NCBI RefSeq assembly: GCF_026340255.1
Contig: NZ_JAPEPJ010000001.1
Span: 2,163,001-2,227,000, forward strand
Direction: 5' to 3'
DNA: 64,000 nucleotides
Source: Streptomyces sp. NBC_01408
GTDB lineage: Bacteria; Actinomycetota; Actinomycetes; Streptomycetales; Streptomycetaceae
The position numbers and the translations under genes were made by a program. Shown here one piece after another: positions 1-8,481 of the stretch (its first letter is position 1; each line of letters opens with the position of its first letter). A model generated the notes under the pieces. It saw nothing but the letters and a program-made list of their open reading frames with translations, was not told the DNA's origin and searched no databases.

Positions 1-1
1 C

Positions 2-964
2 GCCGTCGCCCGTCGTCAGTCCACGAGCAGTCGCGCTGTGGGCGGGGAGATCGCAGACCGCGACCTGGTCGGCATGTACCTGGACGAGATCGCGCGCACC
101 CCGCTGCTCGACGCCGCCAAGGAAGTGGAGCTCTCCCAGATCATCGAGGCGGGCGTGTACGCCCAGCAGATCCTCGACGGCGCAATAGAGCGCGACGGGG
201 ACACCCTGGCCCGCGAGGAGCTGGAGGCGCTGGCCGCCGAAGGCGAGCGCGCCAAGGAAGTCTTCATCCGCTCGAACCTCCGCCTCGTCGTGGCCGTCGC
301 CCGCCGCTACCCGCGCAGCGGCCTGCCGCTGCTCGACCTGATCCAGGAGGGGAACGCCGGCCTGGTCCGCGCGGTCGAGAAGTTCGACTACGCGAAGGGC
401 TTCAAGTTCTCCACGTACGCCACGTGGTGGATCCGCCAGGCCATCACCCGCTCCATCGCCGACCAGTCCCGCACCATCCGCCTCCCCGTCCACCTGGTCG
501 AGGAGCTCGGCCGGATCCGCCGCATCCAGCGCGAGTTCAACCGCGAGCACGGCCGGGACCCGGAGCACGCGGAGATCGCCGCCGAGCTCGACTCGACGGA
601 GAAGCGCGTGGGCGACGTCCTGGACTGGGCGCGCGACCCGGTCAGCCTCAACATGTCGGTGGACGACGACGGCGACACGCAGTTCGGTGACCTCCTGGAG
701 GACACCTCCGCGATCTCCCCCGAGCAGTCCGTCCTCTCCCTGCTGCGCAGCGAGGAGCTGGAGGACCTGCTGGGCAAGCTCGACCAGCGCACCGCGTCGA
801 TCATCAAGATGCGGTACGGCATCGAGGACGGCCGCGAGCGGACCCTCACGGAGGTCGGCAAGCAGCACGGCCTGACCCGCGAGCGGATCCGCCAGATCGA
901 GAAGCACGCCCTGCTGGAGCTCAAGCGAATGGCCCGCGACACCGGCTTCGACGCCGTGGCCTAG
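2..964 (+). CDS. hrdD: RNA polymerase principal-type sigma factor, HrdD-like (5' end outside window)
   Basis: Sigma-70 family factor that directs RNA polymerase to promoters. The visible protein has region 1.2 (GMYLDEIARTPLL), region 2 with RSNLRLVVAVARRY and the -10-reading segment FSTYATWWIRQAITRSI, region 3, and region 4 ending in a helix-turn-helix (LTEVGKQHGLTRERIRQIEKH). The reading frame is open back to base 2 (AVARRQSTSSRAV...), so the GTG at 38 is probably not the true start and only a few N-terminal residues are missing. The length of about 320 aa and the absence of the long acidic N-terminus of HrdB fit the alternative, non-essential HrdD/HrdA group. The N-terminal ARRQS and the GGEIADRDLVGMYLDEIA segment match HrdD as I remember it. 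Family assignment is certain; the paralogue is likely. Confidence 0.85.
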   Translation, partial: AVARRQSTSSRAVGGEIADRDLVGMYLDEIARTPLLDAAKEVELSQIIEAGVYAQQILDGAIERDGDTLAREELEALAAEGERAKEVFIRSNLRLVVAVARRYPRSGLPLLDLIQEGNAGLVRAVEKFDYAKGFKFSTYATWWIRQAITRSIADQSRTIRLPVHLVEELGRIRRIQREFNREHGRDPEHAEIAAELDSTEKRVGDVLDWARDPVSLNMSVDDDGDTQFGDLLEDTSAISPEQSVLSLLRSEELEDLLGKLDQRTASIIKMRYGIEDGRERTLTEVGKQHGLTRERIRQIEKHALLELKRMARDTGFDAVA

Positions 965-988
965 AGCGGCCCGCAGCACCCCCCTGAC

Positions 989-1025
989 GAGCCCCGGCAC
1001 CTATCCCCCCCAGGTGCCGGGGCTC
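989..1025. terminator. Bidirectional hairpin terminator between convergent genes
   Basis: A perfect 14-bp stem (989-1002 with 1012-1025, arms GAGCCCCGGCACCT and its complement) closes a 9-nt loop. It lies between the convergent ends of the sigma-factor gene and the methyltransferase operon, so it probably stops transcription from both sides. No U-tract follows, as is usual in Streptomyces. Confidence 0.75.
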
Positions 1026-1078
1026 CCCCCTGCCCGGACGCGTGGGTACGGCCCGGCCCTGACCCGCTCAGGCCCGAC

Positions 1079-2029
1079 TCAGGCCCGACTCAGGCCCGTA
1101 CGGGTCAGGACCGCGAGGAACAGGGCGCCCCGGTGGTGGCCGGTCCACCGCAGCGCGAACCGGTCCACGAGGTTGGCGGGCTCGAAGTAGAGCCTCTGCA
1201 CGGGGGAGTCACCCGGTATGCCCAGGGAGCCGAAGAACATGGCGGACCCGGTCCGGTCCACCCGGAATCCGGCAGAGCGCCCCACCTCGATCAGCCGGTC
1301 CGGGGAAATCGGGCGCTCGACCGGCGAAAGCCCCTCCGGCTCCGCGGACGCATCAGGGCCCGACGCACCGGGGGCCGCCGCGCCGCCGTCGCCCCTGTCG
1401 CCGCCGAGCTTGCGGGCGGCCAGCTCCATCAGGCGCTCGAAGGGCTCGAAGAGCTGCCCGGCGTACGCCTCGTTGGGTTCCCGGACAAGGAGCTTCCCAC
1501 CGGGCTTGAGCACGCGGGCGGCTTCCTCCACCGCCGCCGGCCATTGCGGCAGGTGGTGCAGGACCCCGGAGCAGACCACGGCGTCCACCGAGGCGTCCTC
1601 CAGTGGCAGCTCCCGGACGTCGGCCCGCAGCGCCACCGCGTGGGCCGCCGGGAGTTTGTGCCGGGCCAGTTCCAGCATCTTCCGCGAGCGGTCCACCGCG
1701 ATGACCCGCCTGCGCGGCCCGGCCAGCCGCTCCGCGACCCTGCCGGTGCCGGTACCGAGGTCCACGGTGATCCCGTCCGGGACCTCCTGCGCCACCCAGT
1801 CCAGCAGCCAGGCTTCCGACACCTCCGTGCGCGGGGTTTCGCCGTAGGCGTCGTAGACCGGTGCTTCCGAGTCGTGGAACTCCTCGTCGGTGACGGAGTC
1901 CGCGTCCGTGGGCAGACGGACGGCCTCCCCGTAGGGCACGGCCCCGTCGGCCGGTTCCCGCAACGACGTCCGGTCCCGGCGTACCACGTCCTCGTACCAG
2001 TGCCTGGTGCCCGGCGGCGGGTCGGTCAT
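1079..2029 (-). CDS. Class I SAM-dependent methyltransferase, last gene of the peptide operon
   Basis: 316-aa protein with a Rossmann methyltransferase core: motif I VDLGTGTGRVAERL (residues 89-102), an acidic residue after strand beta2 (VIAVDRS), and a motif IV-like segment SGVLHHLPQ. It belongs to the Methyltransf_11/UbiE-like group, which transfers methyl groups from S-adenosylmethionine to small molecules or peptides. The ATG at 2029 overlaps the stop of the upstream transporter (ATGA at 2029-2026), so the two are translationally coupled. A longer open frame upstream of this ATG is only the shadow of the transporter gene. The substrate cannot be told from sequence; in context it may methylate the product made from the small peptide encoded at 8562. 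Its 3' end lies in three tandem copies of an 11-nt unit (CAGGCCCGACT, about 1069-1101). Confidence 0.85.
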   Translation of the reverse strand: MTDPPPGTRHWYEDVVRRDRTSLREPADGAVPYGEAVRLPTDADSVTDEEFHDSEAPVYDAYGETPRTEVSEAWLLDWVAQEVPDGITVDLGTGTGRVAERLAGPRRRVIAVDRSRKMLELARHKLPAAHAVALRADVRELPLEDASVDAVVCSGVLHHLPQWPAAVEEAARVLKPGGKLLVREPNEAYAGQLFEPFERLMELAARKLGGDRGDGGAAAPGASGPDASAEPEGLSPVERPISPDRLIEVGRSAGFRVDRTGSAMFFGSLGIPGDSPVQRLYFEPANLVDRFALRWTGHHRGALFLAVLTRTGLSRA

Positions 2030-3309
2030 ACCGTCTGCTCCTTCGGTTGCTGTTCCCTCGGTGCGGCGCGATCGGCCGTGCGGATCATCGCCCACACGAG
2101 CAGTGCCACGGCGGTCAGCAGCACACCGGCGGCCAGGATGCTCTGCCCCGCTCCCAGCCAGCCCACCGAGACACCGCCGATGAAGGTGCCGGCCGGCACG
2201 GCGATGTTGGTCATCGAGATGTAGTACGAACTGGCCTCGTTGAGCCGGTGGTCGGGAAGCTCCCGCTGGAGGATGGTGCTGACGATCGATCCGTAGGGGG
2301 CGTAGACGAGTCCTCCGGCGAACATCGCCAGCCCGGCCACGATCAGCGGCGCCGGCAGCGCCACCGCCGTCATGGCCAGTCCCCAGCCCGCCGCGCTCAG
2401 CGCCGCCACCCGGGTCCGCACCAGGGTGGTCATCCGCCCGGCGGCCAGTCCGCCCACGATGGCTCCCACGCCGAACGAGGTCCACAGCGCGCCCAGCGCG
2501 GTGGCCGGGGCGAGACCGCCGGCCCGCTCGTCCATCAGGAGCGGCAGGCCGACGACGAAGGGCCCGTAGAGCAGGTAGAAGACGGCGGTCAGTCCGAAGA
2601 CCGTGCCCACCTGGCGGATCCCGAGCAGCTTGCGCAGGCCGGTCGGAGCCCTGCGCGGGTCGCTCTCCGAGGCGGCGGCCACGTCGTCGGAAGGCGGGAC
2701 CGCGGTCCGGCGCGGTGGGCGGATCCGCAGCAGGAGGCCGACGAAAAGCAGGAAGCTCAACGCGTCCATGCCGAGCGCGGTTCCGGGACCGAGCCAGGCG
2801 ATGGTCAGGCCCGCGCCGGCCGGACCGATCAGGGAGGCGGCCTGAGTCGCCGATCCGATCACGGAGTTGGCGGCGAACAGCTTCTCGGCGGGGATCAGCT
2901 GGACCACGATGGCCCGGGTCCCCGCCCCTCCCAGGGGGCGGGTGACCGAGGCCAGGGCCAGCAGCGCCACGCACCCGGCGAAGCTCAGCTGCTCGGTGAC
3001 GGCCAGTACGGAGGCCAGGCCGAGCAGGACACCCCGCCAGAGGTTGTCCACGAGCAGCAGGGTGCGCCCACTGATGTGTCCGATGCGCCGGGCCAGCAGC
3101 ACTCCGGTCAGCACGCTGGGAACGAGGTAGGACGCCGCGGCCACCGCGATGCCCATCGGGCGGTCGCCCTTGTCGACCAGGCTCACCGCGAGCATCACGA
3201 TGGTGATGTCGCTCATCGCGTCACCGACGCTGGAGATGCCCTCACCGATGAAGTAGCGCCGGAAGTCGCGCTCCTTGAGCACCTCCCGGTAGGCGCCCCA
3301 CAGCTTCAT
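2026..3309 (-). CDS. MFS transporter (probable exporter of the operon's product)
   Basis: 427-aa major facilitator superfamily protein with about 12 hydrophobic segments. The central loop (around residues 205-225, with SDDVAAASESDPRRAP) separates two six-helix halves, as in MFS_3/enterobactin-exporter-like (EntS) permeases. It starts with a soluble MKLWGAYREVLKERDFRRYFIGEGISS segment typical of that subfamily. It is coupled by 4-base overlaps to the solute-binding-protein gene upstream (3306-3309) and the methyltransferase downstream (2026-2029). Export of the pathway product or self-resistance is the natural inference. Confidence 0.85.
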   Translation of the reverse strand: MKLWGAYREVLKERDFRRYFIGEGISSVGDAMSDITIVMLAVSLVDKGDRPMGIAVAAASYLVPSVLTGVLLARRIGHISGRTLLLVDNLWRGVLLGLASVLAVTEQLSFAGCVALLALASVTRPLGGAGTRAIVVQLIPAEKLFAANSVIGSATQAASLIGPAGAGLTIAWLGPGTALGMDALSFLLFVGLLLRIRPPRRTAVPPSDDVAAASESDPRRAPTGLRKLLGIRQVGTVFGLTAVFYLLYGPFVVGLPLLMDERAGGLAPATALGALWTSFGVGAIVGGLAAGRMTTLVRTRVAALSAAGWGLAMTAVALPAPLIVAGLAMFAGGLVYAPYGSIVSTILQRELPDHRLNEASSYYISMTNIAVPAGTFIGGVSVGWLGAGQSILAAGVLLTAVALLVWAMIRTADRAAPREQQPKEQTV

Positions 3310-4967
3310 GAACGTGCCGGGGGCTGTGCGGTCTCACGCAGGCGGAAGCTGGTGAAGTCCAGGATGTTGCCCATCTCGTTCTTCAGGCGGACTCCCTCCC
3401 AGCGGTCCGCGTACGTCATGTAACTGATCTTGCCGGGGACGGAGAGGAAGAGGGCCTGCTCCCGGCAGTAGTCGGCCATCTCCCGGTAGACGTCCTCCTC
3501 GGCACCCGGCTCGGCCTGCCGTGCCCGCTCCAGGAGCGCCGCCAGCTTCGGGTCGGTCAGACCCAGTGTGTGCGGGAGCGGCGCCCGCGCGTCGAGCAGT
3601 GCGGAGGAGAAGGTGTGCGCGTGGGGGAAGTCCGCGGACCAGCCGGACCAGGTGACGGGGCTGAGGCCGGCGTAGAGCGATTCCACGAGGGTGACGAAGT
3701 CCATGGCTTCGATCTCGACGGTCAGCTTGGGGTCGATCTGCCGCAGTCCCGCGGCGAGGATCTCCGCCGCCCGCACCCGGGAGATGTTCGCCTCGTGGGT
3801 GTGGATCACCAGACGGCAGCCCTTGCGGGCCACCTCGCCGTCCCAGGCCAGCTCCCATTCCTTCCGTGCGAGCTCCAGGTCGAAGTCCGCCGGAGGCCGG
3901 CCGCCGCCGGCCAGCGCCGGAGCGGGGAAGGGGACGGGGTGGAACAGGCCTTCGCCGTCGAGCACTTCCTCGGTGTAGCGGGCGTGGTCGAAGGCATGGC
4001 CGAGCATCCGGCGCAGGTGCACGTCGGAGAAGGCCCGCGGGTGGATCCCGTCCGGACCGAACTCTCCCGAACCGACCGCCGGGGACTTCGGGTCCAGGTT
4101 CTGATTGATGAACCCGAGGGGGGTGATGCTCCACTCCTCGGGCAGCTTCTCCAGCACGATGCCGCCGAGTTGACCGAGGCGGTCACGGGATTCGGGCTGG
4201 CAGACCGAGAAGTCGCACTGCCCGGCGAGCAGCTCGCTCTCCCGCGTACGCCGGTCGTCCTCGGAACGGAGCAGCACCCGCTCGGGTGTCCGGGCGAGGT
4301 CCTTCCAGTAGCCGTCGTTGCGTTGGAAACGGAGCACCCGCTCCGCGCGGTCCCATTCGGTCAGCGCGTACGGGCCGGTGCCGTTGGCCTCCGTGTCGAG
4401 GGCTCCGCCCGCGGCGGCCGGCGCGTGGCCGATGGACGCCAGGGAGCCGTCCCAGGCGCCGCGCGCCGCCGCCCATTCCCGGCGCGTCACCAGGGACCAT
4501 TCCACCAGCAGCGCGGACAGCGGGCTGTAGGGCCGGCTCAGCTTGAGCAGGACGCCGTCGTCGGTGGCCTGGATGCGCTCGGCCATGGCCCGGGCGGCCT
4601 CGGCGTCGAGGTCCGACAGAGGCTCGCCGAGCAGTGCGTCGCTCCACAGGGAGGCCGGTCCGACCGCGGTGATCGCCATCCGGCGCAGGGAGTAGACGAC
4701 GTCCTCCAGGAGCAGCGGAGCCCCGTCGTGGAAGCGGATGCCGCTCTTCACGGGTATCAGCGCCCAGGACTCCGAGCCGTGCTGCCGGACGACGGGAAGG
4801 GTCTCCGCGAGGGCCGGCTGGATGGTGCGGTCGGCGGAGATCTCCATCAGGCCGTCGTAGACGTTGACCAGGGGGTGCCGGGAGGCGGTGTCGAACGCCG
4901 TGTGGGGATCGAGCGTCGCCGGGTCGTCGAAGGCGTCGATCACCAGCGTCAGAGAGTCGTCGGTCAT
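3306..4967 (-). CDS. Family 5 solute-binding protein without a signal peptide
   Basis: 553-aa protein of the oligopeptide/nickel-binding (SBP_bac_5, DppA/OppA) fold. It opens with LTLVIDAFDDPATLDPHTA, the usual start of the mature domain, and has VNVYDGLMEIS, PVKSGIRFHDGAPLLLEDVVYSL and the C-terminal peptide-pocket region. There is no hydrophobic signal sequence or lipobox before this domain. The ATG at 4967 is the only sensible start, because the previous gene's stop is at 4974. No ABC permease or ATPase gene is nearby. Either it works in the cytoplasm, as the SBP_bac_5-type domain of SgrR does, or its export is unconventional. The family normally binds peptides, so binding of the operon's peptide or product is an inference worth testing. 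Confidence 0.8.
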   Translation of the reverse strand: MTDDSLTLVIDAFDDPATLDPHTAFDTASRHPLVNVYDGLMEISADRTIQPALAETLPVVRQHGSESWALIPVKSGIRFHDGAPLLLEDVVYSLRRMAITAVGPASLWSDALLGEPLSDLDAEAARAMAERIQATDDGVLLKLSRPYSPLSALLVEWSLVTRREWAAARGAWDGSLASIGHAPAAAGGALDTEANGTGPYALTEWDRAERVLRFQRNDGYWKDLARTPERVLLRSEDDRRTRESELLAGQCDFSVCQPESRDRLGQLGGIVLEKLPEEWSITPLGFINQNLDPKSPAVGSGEFGPDGIHPRAFSDVHLRRMLGHAFDHARYTEEVLDGEGLFHPVPFPAPALAGGGRPPADFDLELARKEWELAWDGEVARKGCRLVIHTHEANISRVRAAEILAAGLRQIDPKLTVEIEAMDFVTLVESLYAGLSPVTWSGWSADFPHAHTFSSALLDARAPLPHTLGLTDPKLAALLERARQAEPGAEEDVYREMADYCREQALFLSVPGKISYMTYADRWEGVRLKNEMGNILDFTSFRLRETAQPPARS

Positions 4968-4973
4968 GCTTGA

Positions 4974-6242
4974 TCATTCTCCAAGAGGCTCGAACACGCA
5001 GCGGAATCCGGTCTCCGGTCCGCGTTGCAGGACGTGCTTGGCGACGCGCGCCCGGCTGGACAGTTCGACGGCGGGCGTCGTCCAGCTGCCGCCCTTGACG
5101 CAAGCCGACAGGGTCCAGTCGCTGAGCGTCTCACCGTAGGAGGCCACCCCGACGAACGGCGAGATCTCGTGGCCGTCGAGGAAGCGGGTACGGGTCCACT
5201 CCCAGACGTTGCCCAGGAGATCGTGGACCCCGGCCGGGGAACCGCCCGCCGTCCGCAGGCCGACCGGGGCCGTCAGGCTGTCCTGCGGGCCCCGGAAGAA
5301 CGCGTCGGGCGAGGAGCCGCCGGACCCGGCGGGCGCGCTGTGGGCGTGGTCCGCCGTCGGTGTGGCGTCGCCCCAGGGGTGGAGCAGCCCGGCCGGGGCT
5401 CCGGCGGCCTGCTCCCACTGGGCGGCCGAAGGCAGTCGCTTGCCGCGCCAGTTGGCGTACGCCCAGGCGTCGAACCAGGTCACATGGGTGACCGGGTGGT
5501 CCAGCAGCCGTTCCCGCTCGTCGGCGGACAGGTGGCGCAGCACGTCGTGGTCGTGATCGGCCTGCTGTCCGGGGTGGTTCCACAGCGGGCCCTGGGCGCG
5601 TACCGCCTCGACGAACTCGGCGTACTCCCGCCAGGTCACCGGCGCCGTGTCGATGAAGAAGGGGAAGCGGGTGCCTGGGCCCGCCTGGATCTCGGCCATC
5701 CCGGTGGTGTCGAACTCGCGGTGGCGCAGATTGGGCCGCTGGCCGCCGCTGCTGTGGATGAGCCGATGGCGCTCGGCGGGCGCGTCCGGGTGGCTGCGGA
5801 TCAGGTCCGCGAGGACCGAAACGGCCGCGGAGCGGCGCGAGTCGACCTGCCCGGAGGTCACCGCGTCGAAAGCGGAAGCCGACCGGCCGACCGCGTCGAA
5901 CACCTCGTCCAGCGCGGAGACGTCGCGCTGTTCGCCGATCGCCGTCAGCGCCGCCACCGAAACCCGGTCGTCTACGTCGTTCACGGCCCAGGCCAGGAGG
6001 GCACGTGCCTCCTCGTCCCCGGGGTGCGCCGCCGCCTCGACGACGACGGCGAGCCGCGCCACCGGATGGGGATGCAGTGCGCCGACCGCCCACAGTTCGT
6101 CCGCGGGGCCTCCGCCCGCAAGGACCGCCGCGACGGCCCGGCGGACGGCGGCGGTCAGCTCCTCGGCCGGGAGCCGCGCGCTGTCGGGGCTGTGCAGGAG
6201 AAGCAGGGCGTCGTCACCGTGGACGGAAGCGTCCGCACTCAC
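4974..6242 (-). CDS. HEAT-like/FGE-sulfatase-fold enzyme, second copy
   Basis: 422-aa protein. Residues ~1-160 are alpha-helical with HEAT-like repeats (PHPVARLAVVVEAAAHPGDEEA, DVDDRVSVAALTAIGE). Residues ~170-420 form a formylglycine-generating-enzyme (SUMF1) fold with VTHVTWFDAWAYANWRGKRLP, GNVWEWTR, KGGSW and ETGFRCVF. The copper-binding cysteine pair that true FGE carries just after the GGS motif is missing (TTPAVELSSRARVA instead), so it is not an ordinary sulfatase activator. The same fold occurs in EgtB/OvoA-type iron enzymes and in PvdO and NirV. The GTG start at 6242 overlaps the stop of the dioxygenase gene (GTGA). It is a diverged paralogue of the protein at 7037-8416. Confidence 0.85.
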   Translation of the reverse strand: MSADASVHGDDALLLLHSPDSARLPAEELTAAVRRAVAAVLAGGGPADELWAVGALHPHPVARLAVVVEAAAHPGDEEARALLAWAVNDVDDRVSVAALTAIGEQRDVSALDEVFDAVGRSASAFDAVTSGQVDSRRSAAVSVLADLIRSHPDAPAERHRLIHSSGGQRPNLRHREFDTTGMAEIQAGPGTRFPFFIDTAPVTWREYAEFVEAVRAQGPLWNHPGQQADHDHDVLRHLSADERERLLDHPVTHVTWFDAWAYANWRGKRLPSAAQWEQAAGAPAGLLHPWGDATPTADHAHSAPAGSGGSSPDAFFRGPQDSLTAPVGLRTAGGSPAGVHDLLGNVWEWTRTRFLDGHEISPFVGVASYGETLSDWTLSACVKGGSWTTPAVELSSRARVAKHVLQRGPETGFRCVFEPLGE

Positions 6243-7027
6243 TTGGACTCCTCAGGGCTGGCGCTCACAAAGAGGGAACGGACGGCGGGCAGGTCTTCCT
6301 TCTTCGCGTATCCCTGGCCGTTGCCCGGGTGCGTGCCGCTGCAGTAGTAGAAGTACAAGGTGGCGCGGCGGTCGGTGGGCCGGGGCATGGCCTCCGAGCC
6401 GTGGTAGATCCACTCGTGGTGACAGATGAGGTCACCGGCTTTGGCCTCGACGTAGAACGGCTCGGGCTGGACCGTGCCCATGGCATGGCGATGGGAGCCG
6501 GGGATGACGGCCAGGCAGCCGTTGAACCGGTTGGAATCGTCCAGGTAGAGACCGGCGGTGAACGCGGGCGACAGCGGGTGGCCGGGAGGGAAGTCCCCGT
6601 GCCAGCGGATGCGCGAATAGCCGCTCTTGGTCTCGCCGCTCTTGAGCTGCCACACGGCGCCGTTCATGGTGTCTTCGAGCAGCCAGTAATCCTCGCCGCC
6701 GAGTCCGGTCCGGATGGCCTGCATATGGGCCGAGGCGGCGTATCCGGCAGCGGTTTCGGAATGCTGGGTGAAGTAATTGAGGCGGTGATGGATGGTGATT
6801 TCACCGTTGCCGTCCCTGGTTTTCGGGGCGACGTTGTCGATGTGTTCGGCGGGAACCTTCCCCGCCTTGATCGCTTCTTGGTAGGCCGTGGCCTCGGCCG
6901 TCAGCCGGGCGACTTCCGACTCGGGCACGAAGTTCTCGTACACGAGGAATCCGTATTCCTCGTAGAAGGCCTTTTCCTCGGGCCGGACCGACCCGGTGAA
7001 ACGGTAGCGACCTGCGGTCATGCTCAC
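6239..7027 (-). CDS. Phytanoyl-CoA dioxygenase (PhyH) family Fe(II)/2-oxoglutarate oxygenase
   Basis: 262-aa protein of the PhyH superfamily, which hydroxylates or otherwise oxidises natural-product intermediates, amino acids or peptides using Fe(II), O2 and 2-oxoglutarate. The facial triad is visible as His143-x-Asp145 (RWHGDFPPGHP) and His209 (HHEWIYHGSE), with Arg221 (DRRATLYFYY) as the likely 2-oxoglutarate anchor. An ITIHHRLNYFTQHS segment and a double-stranded beta-helix core lie between them. The start at 7027 follows an AGGAGTG ribosome site. It sits between the two FGE-fold genes and is coupled to the downstream one by a GTGA overlap. It is a strong candidate for the oxidative tailoring step of the operon. 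Confidence 0.88.
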   Translation of the reverse strand: MSMTAGRYRFTGSVRPEEKAFYEEYGFLVYENFVPESEVARLTAEATAYQEAIKAGKVPAEHIDNVAPKTRDGNGEITIHHRLNYFTQHSETAAGYAASAHMQAIRTGLGGEDYWLLEDTMNGAVWQLKSGETKSGYSRIRWHGDFPPGHPLSPAFTAGLYLDDSNRFNGCLAVIPGSHRHAMGTVQPEPFYVEAKAGDLICHHEWIYHGSEAMPRPTDRRATLYFYYCSGTHPGNGQGYAKKEDLPAVRSLFVSASPEESK

Positions 7028-7036
7028 TCCTCTTGG

Positions 7037-8416
7037 CTACAGGGAATCCGTCGACGGCGCGCAGGTGCACACACACCGGAAGCCGATCTCGAAGTGCCGG
7101 TCGAGTGCCAGGTCCCGGCCGCGGAAGGCGACGGACAGCTGTTCGGGGAGCGAGGACCAGGTGCCGCCCTTGATGACCACGTAGGACCGCTGGTCGTAGA
7201 TCACGTCGATGGCGTCGCGGTCGCTGCTCAGGGGGCTGAAGACCGGGCCGTCGAAGGAGGTCTGGGTCCACTCCCAGACGTTGCCGGACATGTCCTTGAC
7301 GCCGTACGGGCTCTCGCTGCCGGGGATCCCGCGGCCGACGGTGGTGGCGGTCGGCGGGGTGTCCGCCATCTCCAGCAGGTGGCCGCGCCAGGCCTCGACG
7401 CCCGCCCATCCCGGCTCGGCGCGGAAGGAGGAGCCGTGCGTGCGCGCGGGATCGAAGGCGTCGCCCCACGGATAGGCGCGGCCGTCATCGCCCTGCGCCG
7501 CCCGCTGCCACTCGGCCTCACTGGGCAGGCGCTTGCCCCGGGAGCGGGCGTAGGCGTAGGCGTCGAACCAGTCCACACCCGCGACGGGGTGGTCCGGACC
7601 GCTGCGCAGGTCGAGCAGGGTGTTGCGGAGGTGGACCTTGTCCTTCGCCTCGGACGGGTGGCAGTAGAGGTGCTGGGTCGCCGCCGGGCTGACCGCGAAC
7701 GCGTCGTACTCGGCGTTGCTCACCGGCAGGACGTCCATGTGGAAGTCGTCGCAGGGCTGGTGCTCGGGGTCCTCGTCCCAGTCGAAGACGAGGGAACCGC
7801 GGTCGAACGCGGCCGGCGGCCCGTGGGGGACCCGGCCGCCCGGGACCCGCACCATCCCGCTGTGATCGTGCGCGCCGTCGGTGTCGGCGTCGCGCGGCGG
7901 CTGCGGCGGGTAGGTGTTCAGGTCGTCGCCGTCGGGGAACAGCTCGCCTTCGACGCGGACGAGATCCTCCCTGTCGGAGCTGCCCACGATGGCGGAGATG
8001 GCGCGCAATGCCACCGCGTGGCCGATGCCCACGGGCTTCCCGGCCTTGTGACTCAGCCGCTGGCTGGCGCGTCCGACGATGACGAAGAGGTCGGGCAGGG
8101 CGCTGGTGAGCCGCAAACGCCCGGCGAGGTCGAGCGCCGAGAAGGCGACGAAGTCCTCGTAGTCGTGCGTCAGCCAGGCGACGACGTCCCGTACCTCTGA
8201 ATGCTGTGGGGCCCGCTGTACGAGCGCCTGCATCAGTCCTTGCCGCACCCACGGAAGTTCATGGAGCGCCGCGACCCCGGCGATGTGCTCGATGTCCGAG
8301 GCCGGCGCTTTCGTGACAGCTTCGATCAGCTGTCTGAGTGAGGTTTCGATACTGGCAGTATCCGCTGAAGCGCTCGCTGCCGAGAGTTTCTCCAGAGCGG
8401 AGACCCATGCATTCAC
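7037..8416 (-). CDS. HEAT-like/FGE-sulfatase-fold enzyme, first copy
   Basis: 459-aa protein from the chosen GTG at 8416 (AGGGGG ribosome site at 8427-8422, 5-nt spacer). The frame is open up to 8545, but that extension would run antiparallel-free through the small peptide gene and its hairpin, so I prefer 8416. The N-terminal ~190 residues are helical and HEAT-like (VAALHELPWVRQGLMQALVQ, HDYEDFVAFSALDLAGR). The C-terminal FGE fold has PVSNAEYDAFA, VAGVDWFDAYAYARSRGKRLP, GNVWEWTQT, KGGTW and GFRCVC. As in its paralogue at 4974-6242, the FGE catalytic cysteines after the GGT motif are absent. Only 10 nt separate it from the dioxygenase gene. A role in modifying the peptide encoded just upstream is an inference. 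Confidence 0.85.
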   Translation of the reverse strand: MNAWVSALEKLSAASASADTASIETSLRQLIEAVTKAPASDIEHIAGVAALHELPWVRQGLMQALVQRAPQHSEVRDVVAWLTHDYEDFVAFSALDLAGRLRLTSALPDLFVIVGRASQRLSHKAGKPVGIGHAVALRAISAIVGSSDREDLVRVEGELFPDGDDLNTYPPQPPRDADTDGAHDHSGMVRVPGGRVPHGPPAAFDRGSLVFDWDEDPEHQPCDDFHMDVLPVSNAEYDAFAVSPAATQHLYCHPSEAKDKVHLRNTLLDLRSGPDHPVAGVDWFDAYAYARSRGKRLPSEAEWQRAAQGDDGRAYPWGDAFDPARTHGSSFRAEPGWAGVEAWRGHLLEMADTPPTATTVGRGIPGSESPYGVKDMSGNVWEWTQTSFDGPVFSPLSSDRDAIDVIYDQRSYVVIKGGTWSSLPEQLSVAFRGRDLALDRHFEIGFRCVCTCAPSTDSL

Positions 8417-8436
8417 CACTGCCCCCTGAAAGTGAT

Positions 8437-8468
8437 CGGAGGGCGCCCAGTCGCCCGGACGCCCTCCG
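8437..8468 (-). other. RNA hairpin between the small peptide gene and the first enzyme gene
   Basis: A perfect 9-bp inverted repeat (8437-8445 CGGAGGGCG with 8460-8468) with a 14-nt loop starts 13 nt after the stop of the 26-codon gene and ends 20 nt before the enzyme start codon. No U-tract follows. Such a structure would fit partial termination or mRNA processing that raises the peptide:enzyme ratio, as is common in ribosomal-peptide operons. That role is inferred. Confidence 0.55.
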
Positions 8469-8481
8469 CTAATAAAATTCT

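Noticed and set aside
1..964. HrdB principal (essential) sigma factor
   Set aside because: HrdB has a long acidic N-terminal region before region 1.2; here the frame upstream of region 1.2 is short and resembles HrdD.
4974..8416. Ordinary formylglycine-generating enzymes activating a sulfatase
   Set aside because: The cysteines that follow the GGS motif in true FGE are absent in both proteins and no sulfatase gene is nearby.
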